In this document: positions 1 to 8,325 of the stretch, piece by piece
Layout: every line of letters begins with the position of its first letter
Numbering within the stretch: position 1 is the stretch's first letter
Assembly (NCBI RefSeq): GCF_014287515.2
Contig: NZ_CP092473.1
Span: 1,143,001-1,207,000 of the forward strand
From: Roseburia rectibacter
GTDB taxonomy: Bacteria > Bacillota > Clostridia > Lachnospirales > Lachnospiraceae
Direction of reading: 5' to 3'
Length of the DNA stretch: 64,000 nucleotides
The notes under the pieces: generated by a model
The model's input: the letters and a program-made list of their open reading frames with translations, nothing else
Database searches by the model: none
Told to the model about the DNA's origin: nothing
Made by a program: the position numbers and the translations under genes

Positions 1-1
1 A

Positions 2-1165
2 AAAGCGAAACCCTGGATGCTATACGGATATATTGGTTGTGCCATTACGCTGGTCGGCTGCTTTGCAGTACCGGTGAGTTTGGGAACAACGGCTAAATAT
101 GTATGGTTCTTTATTTCTTATACACTGTTAAATAGTGTGTTTTATACAGCAAACAATATTGCTTATTCAGCACTTACGTCACTGATTACAAAGAACAGCA
201 AAGAGCGTGTACAGATGGGATCTTACCGTTTTATTTTTGCATTTTCAACAAGTCTTCTGATTCAGGCGATTACAGTTGGATTTGTAGATAAATGTGGTGG
301 AGATGCTGCGGCATGGAGAACGGTTGCTATTATCTATGCAATCATTGGTCTGGTCGTAAATACGATTTCAGCACTTTCTGTTAAGGAACTTCCGGAGGAA
401 GAACTTAATGAAGGAGAAGTAAAGAATGATAATGAAAAGTATGGAATAGTACAGGCATTCAAGCTTCTTGTCAAAAACAAATATTACATGATGATTTGTG
501 GAACATATATTTTACAGCAGTTATATGGTGCCATGATTGGAGCTGGCATTTATTACATGACATGGGTACTGAAAAATAAGAATTTATTTGGACAATTTGC
601 ATGGGCAGTAAATATTCCACTGATCATTGCCCTGATTTTCACACCGACATTAGTTGGTAAGTGGAAAGGTATGTATAAACTGAACTTAAGAGGTTACGTC
701 TTAGCAGTCATCGGTAGAGCACTTGTTGTTGTTGCCGGATATATGGGCAGTGTTCCGCTGATGATGGCATTTACAGCTCTTGCAGCCTTAGGTCAGGGAC
801 CATGGCAGGGAGATATGAATGCAGTTATCGCATCTTGCTCTGAATACACTTATCTTACGCAGGGAAAGAGAATTGACGGAACGATGTACTCTTGTACTTC
901 TCTTGGTGTAAAAATCGGTGGAGGTATTGGAACCGCTGTTGTTGGATGGATGCTTGAGTTCAGTGGATATGTCGGAACAAATGCAACTCAGCCACAGTCT
1001 GCACTTGATATGATGCAGTTCATGTATCTTTGGCTTCCGTTAATCTTTGATGTATTGATTATGTTTGTACTTTCAAGAATGAATGTAGAAGATGCAAATA
1101 AAAAACTGAAAGCAGAAAAAGGAATTGCTGCAGATGAAGTAACAGATGCATCAGACATAAATTAG
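2..1165 (+). CDS. GPH-family sugar:cation symporter, 3' part
   Basis: C-terminal part of a polytopic membrane transporter; the open frame continues upstream of the window, so the N-terminus is missing. It has about nine hydrophobic segments with a charged central loop (around ELPEEELNEGEVKND), the two-half layout of the glycoside-pentoside-hexuronide:cation symporter (MelB-like) group of the major facilitator superfamily. The family imports sugars or glycosides with Na+ or H+ across the cytoplasmic membrane. The substrate cannot be read from the sequence. A hairpin terminator follows it, and an AraC-type regulator lies downstream on the same strand. Family level is fairly secure, substrate unknown. 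Confidence 0.75.
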   Translation, partial: KAKPWMLYGYIGCAITLVGCFAVPVSLGTTAKYVWFFISYTLLNSVFYTANNIAYSALTSLITKNSKERVQMGSYRFIFAFSTSLLIQAITVGFVDKCGGDAAAWRTVAIIYAIIGLVVNTISALSVKELPEEELNEGEVKNDNEKYGIVQAFKLLVKNKYYMMICGTYILQQLYGAMIGAGIYYMTWVLKNKNLFGQFAWAVNIPLIIALIFTPTLVGKWKGMYKLNLRGYVLAVIGRALVVVAGYMGSVPLMMAFTALAALGQGPWQGDMNAVIASCSEYTYLTQGKRIDGTMYSCTSLGVKIGGGIGTAVVGWMLEFSGYVGTNATQPQSALDMMQFMYLWLPLIFDVLIMFVLSRMNVEDANKKLKAEKGIAADEVTDASDIN

Positions 1166-1179
1166 AATTGACAGGAGAA

Positions 1180-1219
1180 AGCGTTGTCTGGTCGTTGCTC
1201 GATGAGACAGTGCTTTTTT
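1180..1219 (+). terminator. Rho-independent terminator after the symporter gene
   Basis: Arms AGCGTTGTCT and AGACAGTGCT pair with two G-U wobbles around a 15-nt loop, followed by a run of six T. It starts 15 bases after the symporter stop codon. Confidence 0.7.
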
Positions 1220-1230
1220 CTATAAATAGT

Positions 1231-1290
1231 CCTTTTAGTATTTATACATGGTAAGGATGCTCAAAATATTCAGTGTAGAATACTAAAAGG
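1231..1290. repeat. 12-bp perfect inverted repeat between symporter and araC gene
   Basis: CCTTTTAGTATT (1231-1242) and AATACTAAAAGG (1279-1290) are exact reverse complements separated by 36 bases. The pair lies in the gap upstream of the AraC-type gene. No T-run follows the second arm, so it reads more like a pair of operator half-sites or a leader structure than a terminator. Function not established. Confidence 0.5.
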
Positions 1291-1428
1291 TCATTCAGAT
1301 ATTTTTTTAGGTTGCTCATTTGCAATTCCTCCTTTCCTTATTTACAAGTTGATTATAAGATAGGTGTAAAAGGATTGCTTGCCAAATCGAAAGAAGATAT
1401 AGACAAATGTTGCAAAGGGGAGTATTTC

Positions 1429-2229
1429 ATGCAGTTAAAATATGTTGACACAAAAGAGGAGATTATAGCAATAAATAGGAAGTCAAAACATATTGAACCA
1501 CATCTTCATAATGCACTGGAGATCGTTTGTGTAACAAGTGGATCATTAGAACTTGGTGTCGGACAGGAACTATACCATATGGAAAAAGGAGATATAGGCT
1601 TTGTATTTCCAGATGTTATTCATCACTATCAGGTACTGACACCCGGTGTAAATAAAGCGACTTATCTGATTGCATCGCCATTTGCGATAGCCAAATTTGC
1701 AGATATCATGCAATCCATGGCTCCTGAATACCCAATCATCAAAGCGGAAAAGGTTGAACCGGAGGTATATAGGGTTATAAATGCAATTTTAGAGACAGAA
1801 CAGTCGGATATTACTGTTACACAGGCATATCTTCAAATTGTGTTGGCACGCTGCATAGGAAAATTAAATTTGGTAGAAAAGAGCAGTGTGGGGAGCAACG
1901 ATCTTATTTACCAGACAGTTTCCTATATATCAGCAAATTTCAAGAAGAAGTTTTCGTTGGAAGAGATGGCAAAAGACCTGGGCGTGAGCAAATATGTTTT
2001 ATCCAGACTCTTTTCCAAGACATTCCATAGAAACTTTAATCAATATCTTAACGATGCAAGGCTGAACTATGCATGCCATCGTTTGGAAAATACGAGTGAT
2101 TCTATTACAAATATTTGTCTGGATAGTGGATTTGAAAGTCAGAGAACGTTTAACCGAGTATTTAAAGAAAGATATAAAATATCACCAAGTGATTATCGAA
2201 GTACTTGTGTGAAAGAGATGTTGTCATAA
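1429..2229 (+). CDS. AraC-family transcriptional regulator
   Basis: A 266-residue regulator with an N-terminal cupin-like sensor domain (HLHNALEIVCVTSGSLEL, then GDIGFVFPDVIHHYQ) and a C-terminal AraC double helix-turn-helix. The first HTH is around FSLEEMAKDLGVSKYVLSRL and the second around ITNICLDSGFESQRTFNRVF, ending in the usual KISPSDYR. The ATG at 1429 is chosen because GGGGAG stands just upstream and the cupin starts straight after it; an open frame from 1312 has no recognisable extra domain. Such proteins usually sense a sugar and activate a nearby transport or hydrolase gene; the adjacent symporter is the obvious candidate. Confidence 0.85.
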   Translation: MQLKYVDTKEEIIAINRKSKHIEPHLHNALEIVCVTSGSLELGVGQELYHMEKGDIGFVFPDVIHHYQVLTPGVNKATYLIASPFAIAKFADIMQSMAPEYPIIKAEKVEPEVYRVINAILETEQSDITVTQAYLQIVLARCIGKLNLVEKSSVGSNDLIYQTVSYISANFKKKFSLEEMAKDLGVSKYVLSRLFSKTFHRNFNQYLNDARLNYACHRLENTSDSITNICLDSGFESQRTFNRVFKERYKISPSDYRSTCVKEMLS

Positions 2230-2313
2230 AAGGTTCTGTTGATCGAAATATTTACTTTGATTTTACAGTGCTATGTATTTGATTTCTTCACAGACTCCTT
2301 AAATCCTATAATT

Positions 2314-2610
2314 TCAAGCGTTTGCAAGTGCATTTGTATAGGATACTTGTTCTTGATATGCAGTAGGTAATATCTGAAATATATCTCGGAAGGCCGATGT
2401 AAATTTACTTTGGCTTTTATATCCCACAGCGGCGGCAATTTCCGAAATAGATTTATCTTTCTGCAACAGCATATTCGATGCCAACTTCATACGGTATTCT
2501 TTCATGTAAGAAGCGATGGGCATTCCATAGACTGCTTTGAAAACGGATTTCAAAGTAGTGGTGTTCATCAGGTACTGTTTTGACAACTCTTCAATTTTGG
2601 TAACTTTTTT
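2314..2610 (-). pseudogene. Fragment of an AraC-family regulator (C-terminal HTH only)
   Basis: The reverse strand encodes a clear AraC C-terminal DNA-binding region (MNTTTLKSVFKAVYG, ISEIAAAVGYKSQSKFTSAF). The homologous stretch extends upstream of any good start codon, back to about 2610 (KVTKIEELSKQ), then stops resembling the family before a stop at 2656-2658. The sensor domain is absent and no ribosome site precedes a start. This is most simply the decayed 3' end of a once longer gene. A small HTH-only protein from the TTG at 2586 is possible but less likely. Confidence 0.6.
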
Positions 2611-2718
2611 GAAAAAATTTGGATTAGACCACCAGTTAGGGGCTAACCCTGTAACTTAACGAAATGACATTGAAGTAACATAAAAATAAGTTTTTTTGTA
2701 CTGTACACAGGACAGTTC

Positions 2719-2747
2719 TTGACGTATACAACTGTGAAACGTATAAT
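2719..2747 (+). promoter_or_regulatory. Sigma-A-type promoter of hisS
   Basis: TTGACG and a perfect TATAAT are separated by exactly 17 bases. Transcription would begin near 2755, leaving a leader of only about 30 bases before hisS, too short for a T-box riboswitch. Confidence 0.85.
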
Positions 2748-2785
2748 AGGCAAAGGATATTCAGACAGAAGATGGAGGAAATTTC

Positions 2786-4036
2786 ATGGCATTAAGTAAA
2801 AAGCCGGTCAACGGCATGAAAGATATTTTACCGGAGGAGATGCAGATCCGGGATTATGTGCAGCAAGTCATCAAAGAGACTTACCGCAGTTTCGGATTTA
2901 CGCCGATCGAGACACCTTGTATGGAAAATATTGCAAACTTGAGCAATAAACAGGGTGGAGAAAATGAAAAACTGATTTTTAAGGTAATGAAGCGCGGTGA
3001 AAAGCTGAAAGTCGCTGAAGCAAAAGAAGAAGCGGATTTAGTTGATTTTGGTATGCGTTATGATCTGACTGTTCCGTTAGTTCGTTTTTATTCAAATAAT
3101 GCAAATGATCTTCCATCTCCGTTTAAGGCGATTCAGATGGGAAATGTCTGGAGAGCTGACCGCCCACAGCGTGGACGTTATCGTCAGTTTATGCAGTGTG
3201 ACATCGATATTATCGGAGAGCCGACGAACCTTGCAGAGATCGAGCTGATCTTAGCAACGACTACAACGATCGGAAAACTCGGATTTAAGAATTTCGAGAT
3301 CCGCATCAATGAGCGCCGGATCTTAAAGGCGATGGCAGCATACAGTGGATTTGCAGAGGAAGATTTCGATACTGTATTTATCATCTTAGATAAGATGGAC
3401 AAGATCGGACTTGACGGTGTGGCAGAGGAACTTGAAAAAGAGGGCTATGCAAAAGAGTCGATCGAGAAATACCTTGCACTTTTTAAAGGTGTTGAGGAAG
3501 CAGAAAACGGCATCAAATACCTTGCAAAGACTTTGGAGGGATATTTAGATCCTGAGGTGGAGCGCAATCTTTTAGAGATCATCGATACCGTGGAGGGGGC
3601 AAAGGCGGCTTCCTTTAAAATGGTATTTGATCCGACTTTGGTTCGTGGTATGAGCTACTATACCGGAACCATTTTTGAGATTTCCATGCCGGAGCTTGGC
3701 GCAGCCTGTGGAGGCGGTGGACGTTATGATAAGATGGTTGGCAAATTTACCGGACAGGATGTGCCGGCATGTGGATTTTCCATCGGTTTTGAGCGTATCA
3801 TCCTTCTTCTGATGGAGAGCGGATTTACGGTTCCGACACAGCGACCGAAAGTAGCATACCTGATCGAAAAGGGATGCCCGGCAGAAAAGCTCGGCGAGAT
3901 CATCGGAAAAGCACAGGAAGAACGTGCGGCAGGCAAACAGGTGCTGGTTGTCCGCATGAACAAGAATAAAAAATTCCAGAAGGAAAAATTAGACGCCGAG
4001 GGATACAAAGAGATTGTAGAATACTTCAATAAATAG
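2786..4036 (+). CDS. hisS: Histidyl-tRNA synthetase
   Basis: A 416-residue class II aminoacyl-tRNA synthetase that charges tRNA-His in the cytoplasm. The class II signatures are present: motif 2 around VWRADRPQRGRYRQFMQCD, the histidine-specific loop around LVRGMSYYTGTIFE, the glycine-rich GGGGRYDKMVG, and motif 3 in CGFSIGFERI. A C-terminal anticodon-binding domain follows but is short and divergent, ending in EIVEYFNK. Length is typical. GGAGG precedes the ATG and a strong promoter lies 40 bases upstream. It is followed by aspS, a common Firmicutes pairing. Confidence 0.97.
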   Translation: MALSKKPVNGMKDILPEEMQIRDYVQQVIKETYRSFGFTPIETPCMENIANLSNKQGGENEKLIFKVMKRGEKLKVAEAKEEADLVDFGMRYDLTVPLVRFYSNNANDLPSPFKAIQMGNVWRADRPQRGRYRQFMQCDIDIIGEPTNLAEIELILATTTTIGKLGFKNFEIRINERRILKAMAAYSGFAEEDFDTVFIILDKMDKIGLDGVAEELEKEGYAKESIEKYLALFKGVEEAENGIKYLAKTLEGYLDPEVERNLLEIIDTVEGAKAASFKMVFDPTLVRGMSYYTGTIFEISMPELGAACGGGGRYDKMVGKFTGQDVPACGFSIGFERIILLLMESGFTVPTQRPKVAYLIEKGCPAEKLGEIIGKAQEERAAGKQVLVVRMNKNKKFQKEKLDAEGYKEIVEYFNK

Positions 4037-4144
4037 ATATCGGATAAAAGTACAATCTCTTCGAAATCATTGAGTTTTTCAATAAATAAAGTTTAATGAC
4101 AGAGAGAATAATCTCTTCGAGATTGTAGAATTTTTTAATAAATA
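4011..4144 (+). repeat. Threefold repeat of the hisS 3' end in the hisS-aspS gap
   Basis: The final hisS codons (about 4011-4036, EIVEYFNK then stop) recur twice in degenerate form, at about 4060-4088 and 4114-4144. Each copy would read EI(I/V)EFFNK followed by a stop, and the flanking bases (aatctcttcga) also match between the two extra copies. This looks like local tandem duplication of the gene end. The extra copies have no start of their own. Confidence 0.6.
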
Positions 4145-4165
4145 AAAGGAAAGAGGTTTGCAGTA

Positions 4166-5959
4166 ATGGCAGAATCAATGCAAGGCTTACACAGAAGCCA
4201 TAGATGTACCGAGGTTTCAAATCAGAATATCGGTGAGACCGTAACCGTCATGGGATGGGTACAGAAGAGAAGAAATTTAGGAAGTCTGATCTTTATCGAC
4301 TTAAGAGACCGTTCGGGTATTTTACAGCTCGTATTTAACGAAGAGAGCGTCGGCAAAGAGGGATATGAGAAGGCAGAGCGTTTAAGAAGTGAGTATGTGA
4401 TCGCGGTAACCGGAAAAGTTGAAAAACGTTCCGCAGCAGTGAATGAGTCTTTAAAGACTGGTGATATCGAAGTGATCGCAACCGATATCCGCATCTTATC
4501 CGAGGCAGAGACACCTCCATTCCAGATCGAGGAGAACAGCCAGACGAAAGACGAAGTCCGTTTAAAATACCGTTATTTAGACCTGCGCAGACCGGATATC
4601 CAGAAGAACCTGATGCTCCGCAGCAAAGTTGCATATCTGATGCGTGACTTTATGGCAAAAGAGGGATTCCTTGAGATTGAGACTCCGATGTTATGTAAAT
4701 CAACACCGGAAGGTGCAAGGGATTACCTGGTACCGAGCCGTGTCCATCCGGGACATTTTTATGCACTGCCGCAGTCACCGCAGCTTTACAAACAGCTTTT
4801 AATGTGTTCCGGTTACGACCGTTATTTTCAGATCGCAAGATGTTTCCGTGATGAGGATCTTCGTGCAGACCGTCAGCCGGAATTTACACAGGCAGATATG
4901 GAACTTGCATTTGTGGATGTGGAAGATGTATTAGATGTCAACGAGAGACTGCTTAAATATATTTTCAAGGAAGCAATCGGTGTGGATGTGACACTGCCGC
5001 TGCCGAGAATGCCATGGCAGGAAGCAATGGACCGTTTCGGTTCCGATAAGCCGGATACACGTTTTGGCATGGAACTCTGTGACGTATCCAAAGTTGTAGA
5101 GGGCTGCGGATTCTCCGTATTCACAGGAGCACTCGAAAATGGTGGTTCTGTCCGTGGTATCAATGCAAAAGGACAGGCCGGCATGCCGCGTAAAAAGATC
5201 GATAAGCTGGTTGAGTTTGCAAAAGGCTACGGTGCAAAAGGACTTGCTTACCTTGCAGTGAATGAGGATGGCACTTACAAATCTTCCTTTGCAAAATTCA
5301 TGACAGAGGATGAGTTAAAGGCACTTGTTTCTGCAATGCAGGGAGAGCCGGGAGACTTATTATTATTTGCAGCAGACAAAAATAAGATTGTATGGAACGT
5401 GCTTGGAGCGCTTCGTCTTGAACTTGCAAAAGAGTTAGATCTGCTTGATCCAAACCAGTACAACTTTTTATGGGTAACAGAGTTCCCGCTGTTAGAGTGG
5501 TCTGACGAGGAAAACCGTTTTATGGCAATGCACCATCCGTTTACCATGCCGATGGAAGAGGACTGGGACAAGATCGATTCTGATCCGGGCAGTGTGCGTG
5601 CAAAGGCATATGACATCGTATTAAACGGTACAGAGCTTGGCGGTGGTTCCGTGCGTATCCATCAGGATGATATTCAGGAGAAGATGTTTGAAGTGCTTGG
5701 ATTCACCAAGGAACGTGCACATGAGCAGTTCGGATTCCTGTTAGATGCATTCAAATACGGTGTTCCGCCACACGCAGGATTAGCATATGGACTTGACCGT
5801 CTGGTAATGCACATGGTACACGCAGATTCTATCCGTGATGTCATTGCATTCCCGAAGGTAAAAGACGCATCCTGTCTGATGACACAGGCACCTGGTATCG
5901 TGGATAAAAAACAGTTGGAAGAACTGGGACTTGAAGTTGAAGAAGTGTCAGAAGAATAA
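4166..5959 (+). CDS. aspS: Aspartyl-tRNA synthetase
   Basis: A 597-residue bacterial-type AspRS. The order is an N-terminal OB-fold anticodon domain (GETVTVMGWVQKRRNLGSL), the class II catalytic core with motif 2 at CFRDEDLRADRQPEFTQADM, an inserted GAD domain in the middle (about 300-420), and motif 3 GLAYGLDRLVMHM near the C-terminus. It charges tRNA-Asp; the bacterial type with the GAD insertion is usually either discriminating or paired with GatCAB, and sequence alone does not decide which. The gene has a good AGGAAAGAGG ribosome site and is closed by a perfect terminator. Confidence 0.97.
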   Translation: MAESMQGLHRSHRCTEVSNQNIGETVTVMGWVQKRRNLGSLIFIDLRDRSGILQLVFNEESVGKEGYEKAERLRSEYVIAVTGKVEKRSAAVNESLKTGDIEVIATDIRILSEAETPPFQIEENSQTKDEVRLKYRYLDLRRPDIQKNLMLRSKVAYLMRDFMAKEGFLEIETPMLCKSTPEGARDYLVPSRVHPGHFYALPQSPQLYKQLLMCSGYDRYFQIARCFRDEDLRADRQPEFTQADMELAFVDVEDVLDVNERLLKYIFKEAIGVDVTLPLPRMPWQEAMDRFGSDKPDTRFGMELCDVSKVVEGCGFSVFTGALENGGSVRGINAKGQAGMPRKKIDKLVEFAKGYGAKGLAYLAVNEDGTYKSSFAKFMTEDELKALVSAMQGEPGDLLLFAADKNKIVWNVLGALRLELAKELDLLDPNQYNFLWVTEFPLLEWSDEENRFMAMHHPFTMPMEEDWDKIDSDPGSVRAKAYDIVLNGTELGGGSVRIHQDDIQEKMFEVLGFTKERAHEQFGFLLDAFKYGVPPHAGLAYGLDRLVMHMVHADSIRDVIAFPKVKDASCLMTQAPGIVDKKQLEELGLEVEEVSEE

Positions 5960-5970
5960 GTAAAAATTTG

Positions 5971-5998
5971 ACAGGGCGTCGGGGACGCCCTGTTTTTG
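5971..5998 (+). terminator. Rho-independent terminator of aspS
   Basis: A perfect 10-bp stem, ACAGGGCGTC and GACGCCCTGT, with a three-base loop (GGG), followed by TTTTT. It begins 12 bases after the aspS stop and separates the tRNA-synthetase genes from the carbohydrate locus. Confidence 0.92.
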
Positions 5999-6012
5999 TA
6001 TATGGGGGAAAT

Positions 6013-8325
6013 ATGGGAGAGAAAGTTAAGAAAAAGGGAACATGGGATGCCAGATGGCTCACCATACCGGAGTTTGCCGATGCCTTGCCCGTTAATCTCT
6101 TTCACAAAGAACAGGTCCAGCCAGCTTTTGAAGGAGAAAAAACGGCAGAATTACAAAATGTCCATGTGTTTGTGCGCGGGTATTTTACTTTAGAGCGTGC
6201 ACAGAAGATTTTCTGTAAGATCACAGCCGATGACCATTATAAGGCATATCTGGATGGAGCGTTTATGGGGGAAGGACCTGCCGCGGCATATCATACGAAG
6301 TATTATTACAATGTTTTGGAACTGGGGACACTTGCTGCCGGGGAGCATGTGTTGGCACTCCATCTGTATTATCAGGGACTTGTGAACCGTGTGTGGAACA
6401 GCGGGGATCTGCGTTTTGCCTTTGCGGCGGAGCTGTGGGATGAAAAGGGAAAGGAGATACCGGTTTCTTTTTGCTTTTTGAAAACGGACTGTTATGAGGG
6501 AGAGACAGTCGGATACGAGACACAGTTTTTAGAAAATTTTGACAGCCGGAAATACCCGTATGGGTGGAAAAATACCGGGTTTGATGCGGACGGCTGGGAG
6601 AAACCCGTTCCGGCGGTGTGGGCAGATTACACGCTGACGAAGCAGCCGACGGAGATGCTCTCTTACATGGAATATCAGTTGGGGACTATAAAGCTGCACG
6701 CTGGTAATGAGCATCCACTAGAACCGACAAAGCTGCACTCTGATGCCGTACAGCCATTGGAACCGGCAAAGCTAGAGCACAAGTGTGCAGATCATAACGG
6801 TCACATACATCAGATCACACCGTCCGTGATAAGACAAGATCCTGATGGTTCGATGCTTCTGGATGCGGGCGAGGAGATCACAGGCATGATCCTGCTCACC
6901 GCGGAGGGGAAAGACGGCGATCAGGTGAAGTTGTTTTACGGGGAGGAACTGGACGGGAAGGGTAGTGTGCGCTATGACATGCGGTGCAACTGCTGTTACA
7001 GAGAAATCTGGACGCTGGCGGATGGCAGATGTGAGTTTGATCCGTATGATTACAAGGGATTCCGGTATGTTAAGATCGTGCCGGACGGGGGCGTTAAACT
7101 GTCAGATATCCGTTTTCTGGTAAGGCATTATCCGATGGGTGAGTCACTGTGTGAGTTAAAGACAGAGGAGAAAACATTGGAAAATATTTTTCGGATCTGT
7201 AAAAATACGGTGCGGCTTGGAACACAGGAGAATTATGTGGACTGCCCGACAAGGGAAAAAGGTCAGTACTTAGGGGATGCGGTCGTGACGGCGCACGCGC
7301 AGATACTTTTGACTGGAAAGACGGATATGCTGTTGAAATGCATCAATCAGTTCGCACAGACAGCGAGAGTCTGTCCGGGACTGCTTGCGGTTGCGCCGGG
7401 CGGCCTGATGCAGGAGATCGCAGATTTTTCACTGTTGTATTCGCAGCTCCTTTTGCTGTATTATCGTTTTACCGGGGAGAAAGAGACGGTGGACCGTTAT
7501 TATGGAATCGCAGATGGGATTTTAAAACATTTTTCGCAGTATGCGAGGGAGGATGGTCTGTTAGAGCAGGTCGCTGACAAATGGAATCTTGTGGACTGGC
7601 CGGAAAATCTGCGGGATGGATATGATTTTCCACTGACGAGACCTGTGGTGGCGCCAGGCTGCCATAATGTGATCAATGCACTCTACATCGGGGCGATGGA
7701 GACACAGAATACGCTGGCAGAGATCTGTGGAAGGGAAATGCCGTATCAGACGAAAGAAATTAAAAAAGCATACAGGAACGCTTTTTACCGGGAAAAGACA
7801 GGACTTTTAGCGGACAGCGAGACGAGCAGCCACGCGGCACTGCATTCGAATGTTTATGCGATGTACTTTCATTTACTTCCCAAAGCGGATGAACAGAAAA
7901 TACTGACATTTATGGAACAGAAGGGATTTTCCTGCGGCGTGATGCTGAGTTATTTTGTACTGCGTGTGTTCGCAGAACGCGGACAGTACGATACGGTGTA
8001 TGAGCTGCTGGTCAATGAGGGGGAACACGGATGGGTCAACATGCTGCGCGAGGGTGCAACGACCTGTTTTGAGGCATGGGGGAAAGACCAGAAATGGAAT
8101 ACCAGCCTGTGCCACCCCTGGGCATCTGCACCGGTCCCAATTTTGATCGAGGAGATCGCGGGGGTACATATCGATGCGGCAGAGAAGGATGGATATTACT
8201 GGACACCGCACATCCCGGAGAAAATCAGGGAGTTTCGGCTCTGTGTACCGGTGAAAGGGAAAAAAATCATTGTTGAAAAGAAAATGGGGGAAGAATATGC
8301 AGTTATCAGAGAAGACAAAGAATAA
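6013..8325 (+). CDS. Alpha-L-rhamnosidase-type glycoside hydrolase (GH78-like)
   Basis: About 770 residues with no signal peptide, so probably cytoplasmic. The N-terminal half contains beta-sandwich domains; the GH78 signature follows (GFRYVKI, then CPTREKGQYLGDAV), leading into the six-hairpin (alpha/alpha)6 catalytic barrel and a C-terminal beta domain after HPWASAPVPILIEEIAG. GH78 enzymes remove terminal alpha-L-rhamnose by inversion. ATG 6013 is used because GGGGGAA precedes it and the frame upstream only reads through the aspS terminator. An odd linker near residues 225-255 carries a 13-residue tandem repeat (KLHAGNEHPLEPT / KLHSDAVQPLEPA). It overlaps the next gene by 29 bases. Confidence 0.8.
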   Translation: MGEKVKKKGTWDARWLTIPEFADALPVNLFHKEQVQPAFEGEKTAELQNVHVFVRGYFTLERAQKIFCKITADDHYKAYLDGAFMGEGPAAAYHTKYYYNVLELGTLAAGEHVLALHLYYQGLVNRVWNSGDLRFAFAAELWDEKGKEIPVSFCFLKTDCYEGETVGYETQFLENFDSRKYPYGWKNTGFDADGWEKPVPAVWADYTLTKQPTEMLSYMEYQLGTIKLHAGNEHPLEPTKLHSDAVQPLEPAKLEHKCADHNGHIHQITPSVIRQDPDGSMLLDAGEEITGMILLTAEGKDGDQVKLFYGEELDGKGSVRYDMRCNCCYREIWTLADGRCEFDPYDYKGFRYVKIVPDGGVKLSDIRFLVRHYPMGESLCELKTEEKTLENIFRICKNTVRLGTQENYVDCPTREKGQYLGDAVVTAHAQILLTGKTDMLLKCINQFAQTARVCPGLLAVAPGGLMQEIADFSLLYSQLLLLYYRFTGEKETVDRYYGIADGILKHFSQYAREDGLLEQVADKWNLVDWPENLRDGYDFPLTRPVVAPGCHNVINALYIGAMETQNTLAEICGREMPYQTKEIKKAYRNAFYREKTGLLADSETSSHAALHSNVYAMYFHLLPKADEQKILTFMEQKGFSCGVMLSYFVLRVFAERGQYDTVYELLVNEGEHGWVNMLREGATTCFEAWGKDQKWNTSLCHPWASAPVPILIEEIAGVHIDAAEKDGYYWTPHIPEKIREFRLCVPVKGKKIIVEKKMGEEYAVIREDKE

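Noticed and set aside
2620..2785. Possible T-box riboswitch upstream of hisS
   Set aside because: The promoter at 2719-2747 leaves only about 30 bases of leader and there is no T-box consensus or terminator pair.
6002..6193. Alternative frames and starts at the beginning of the GH78 gene
   Set aside because: They lack family resemblance; the start at 6013 has a suitable ribosome site and gives the full domain.
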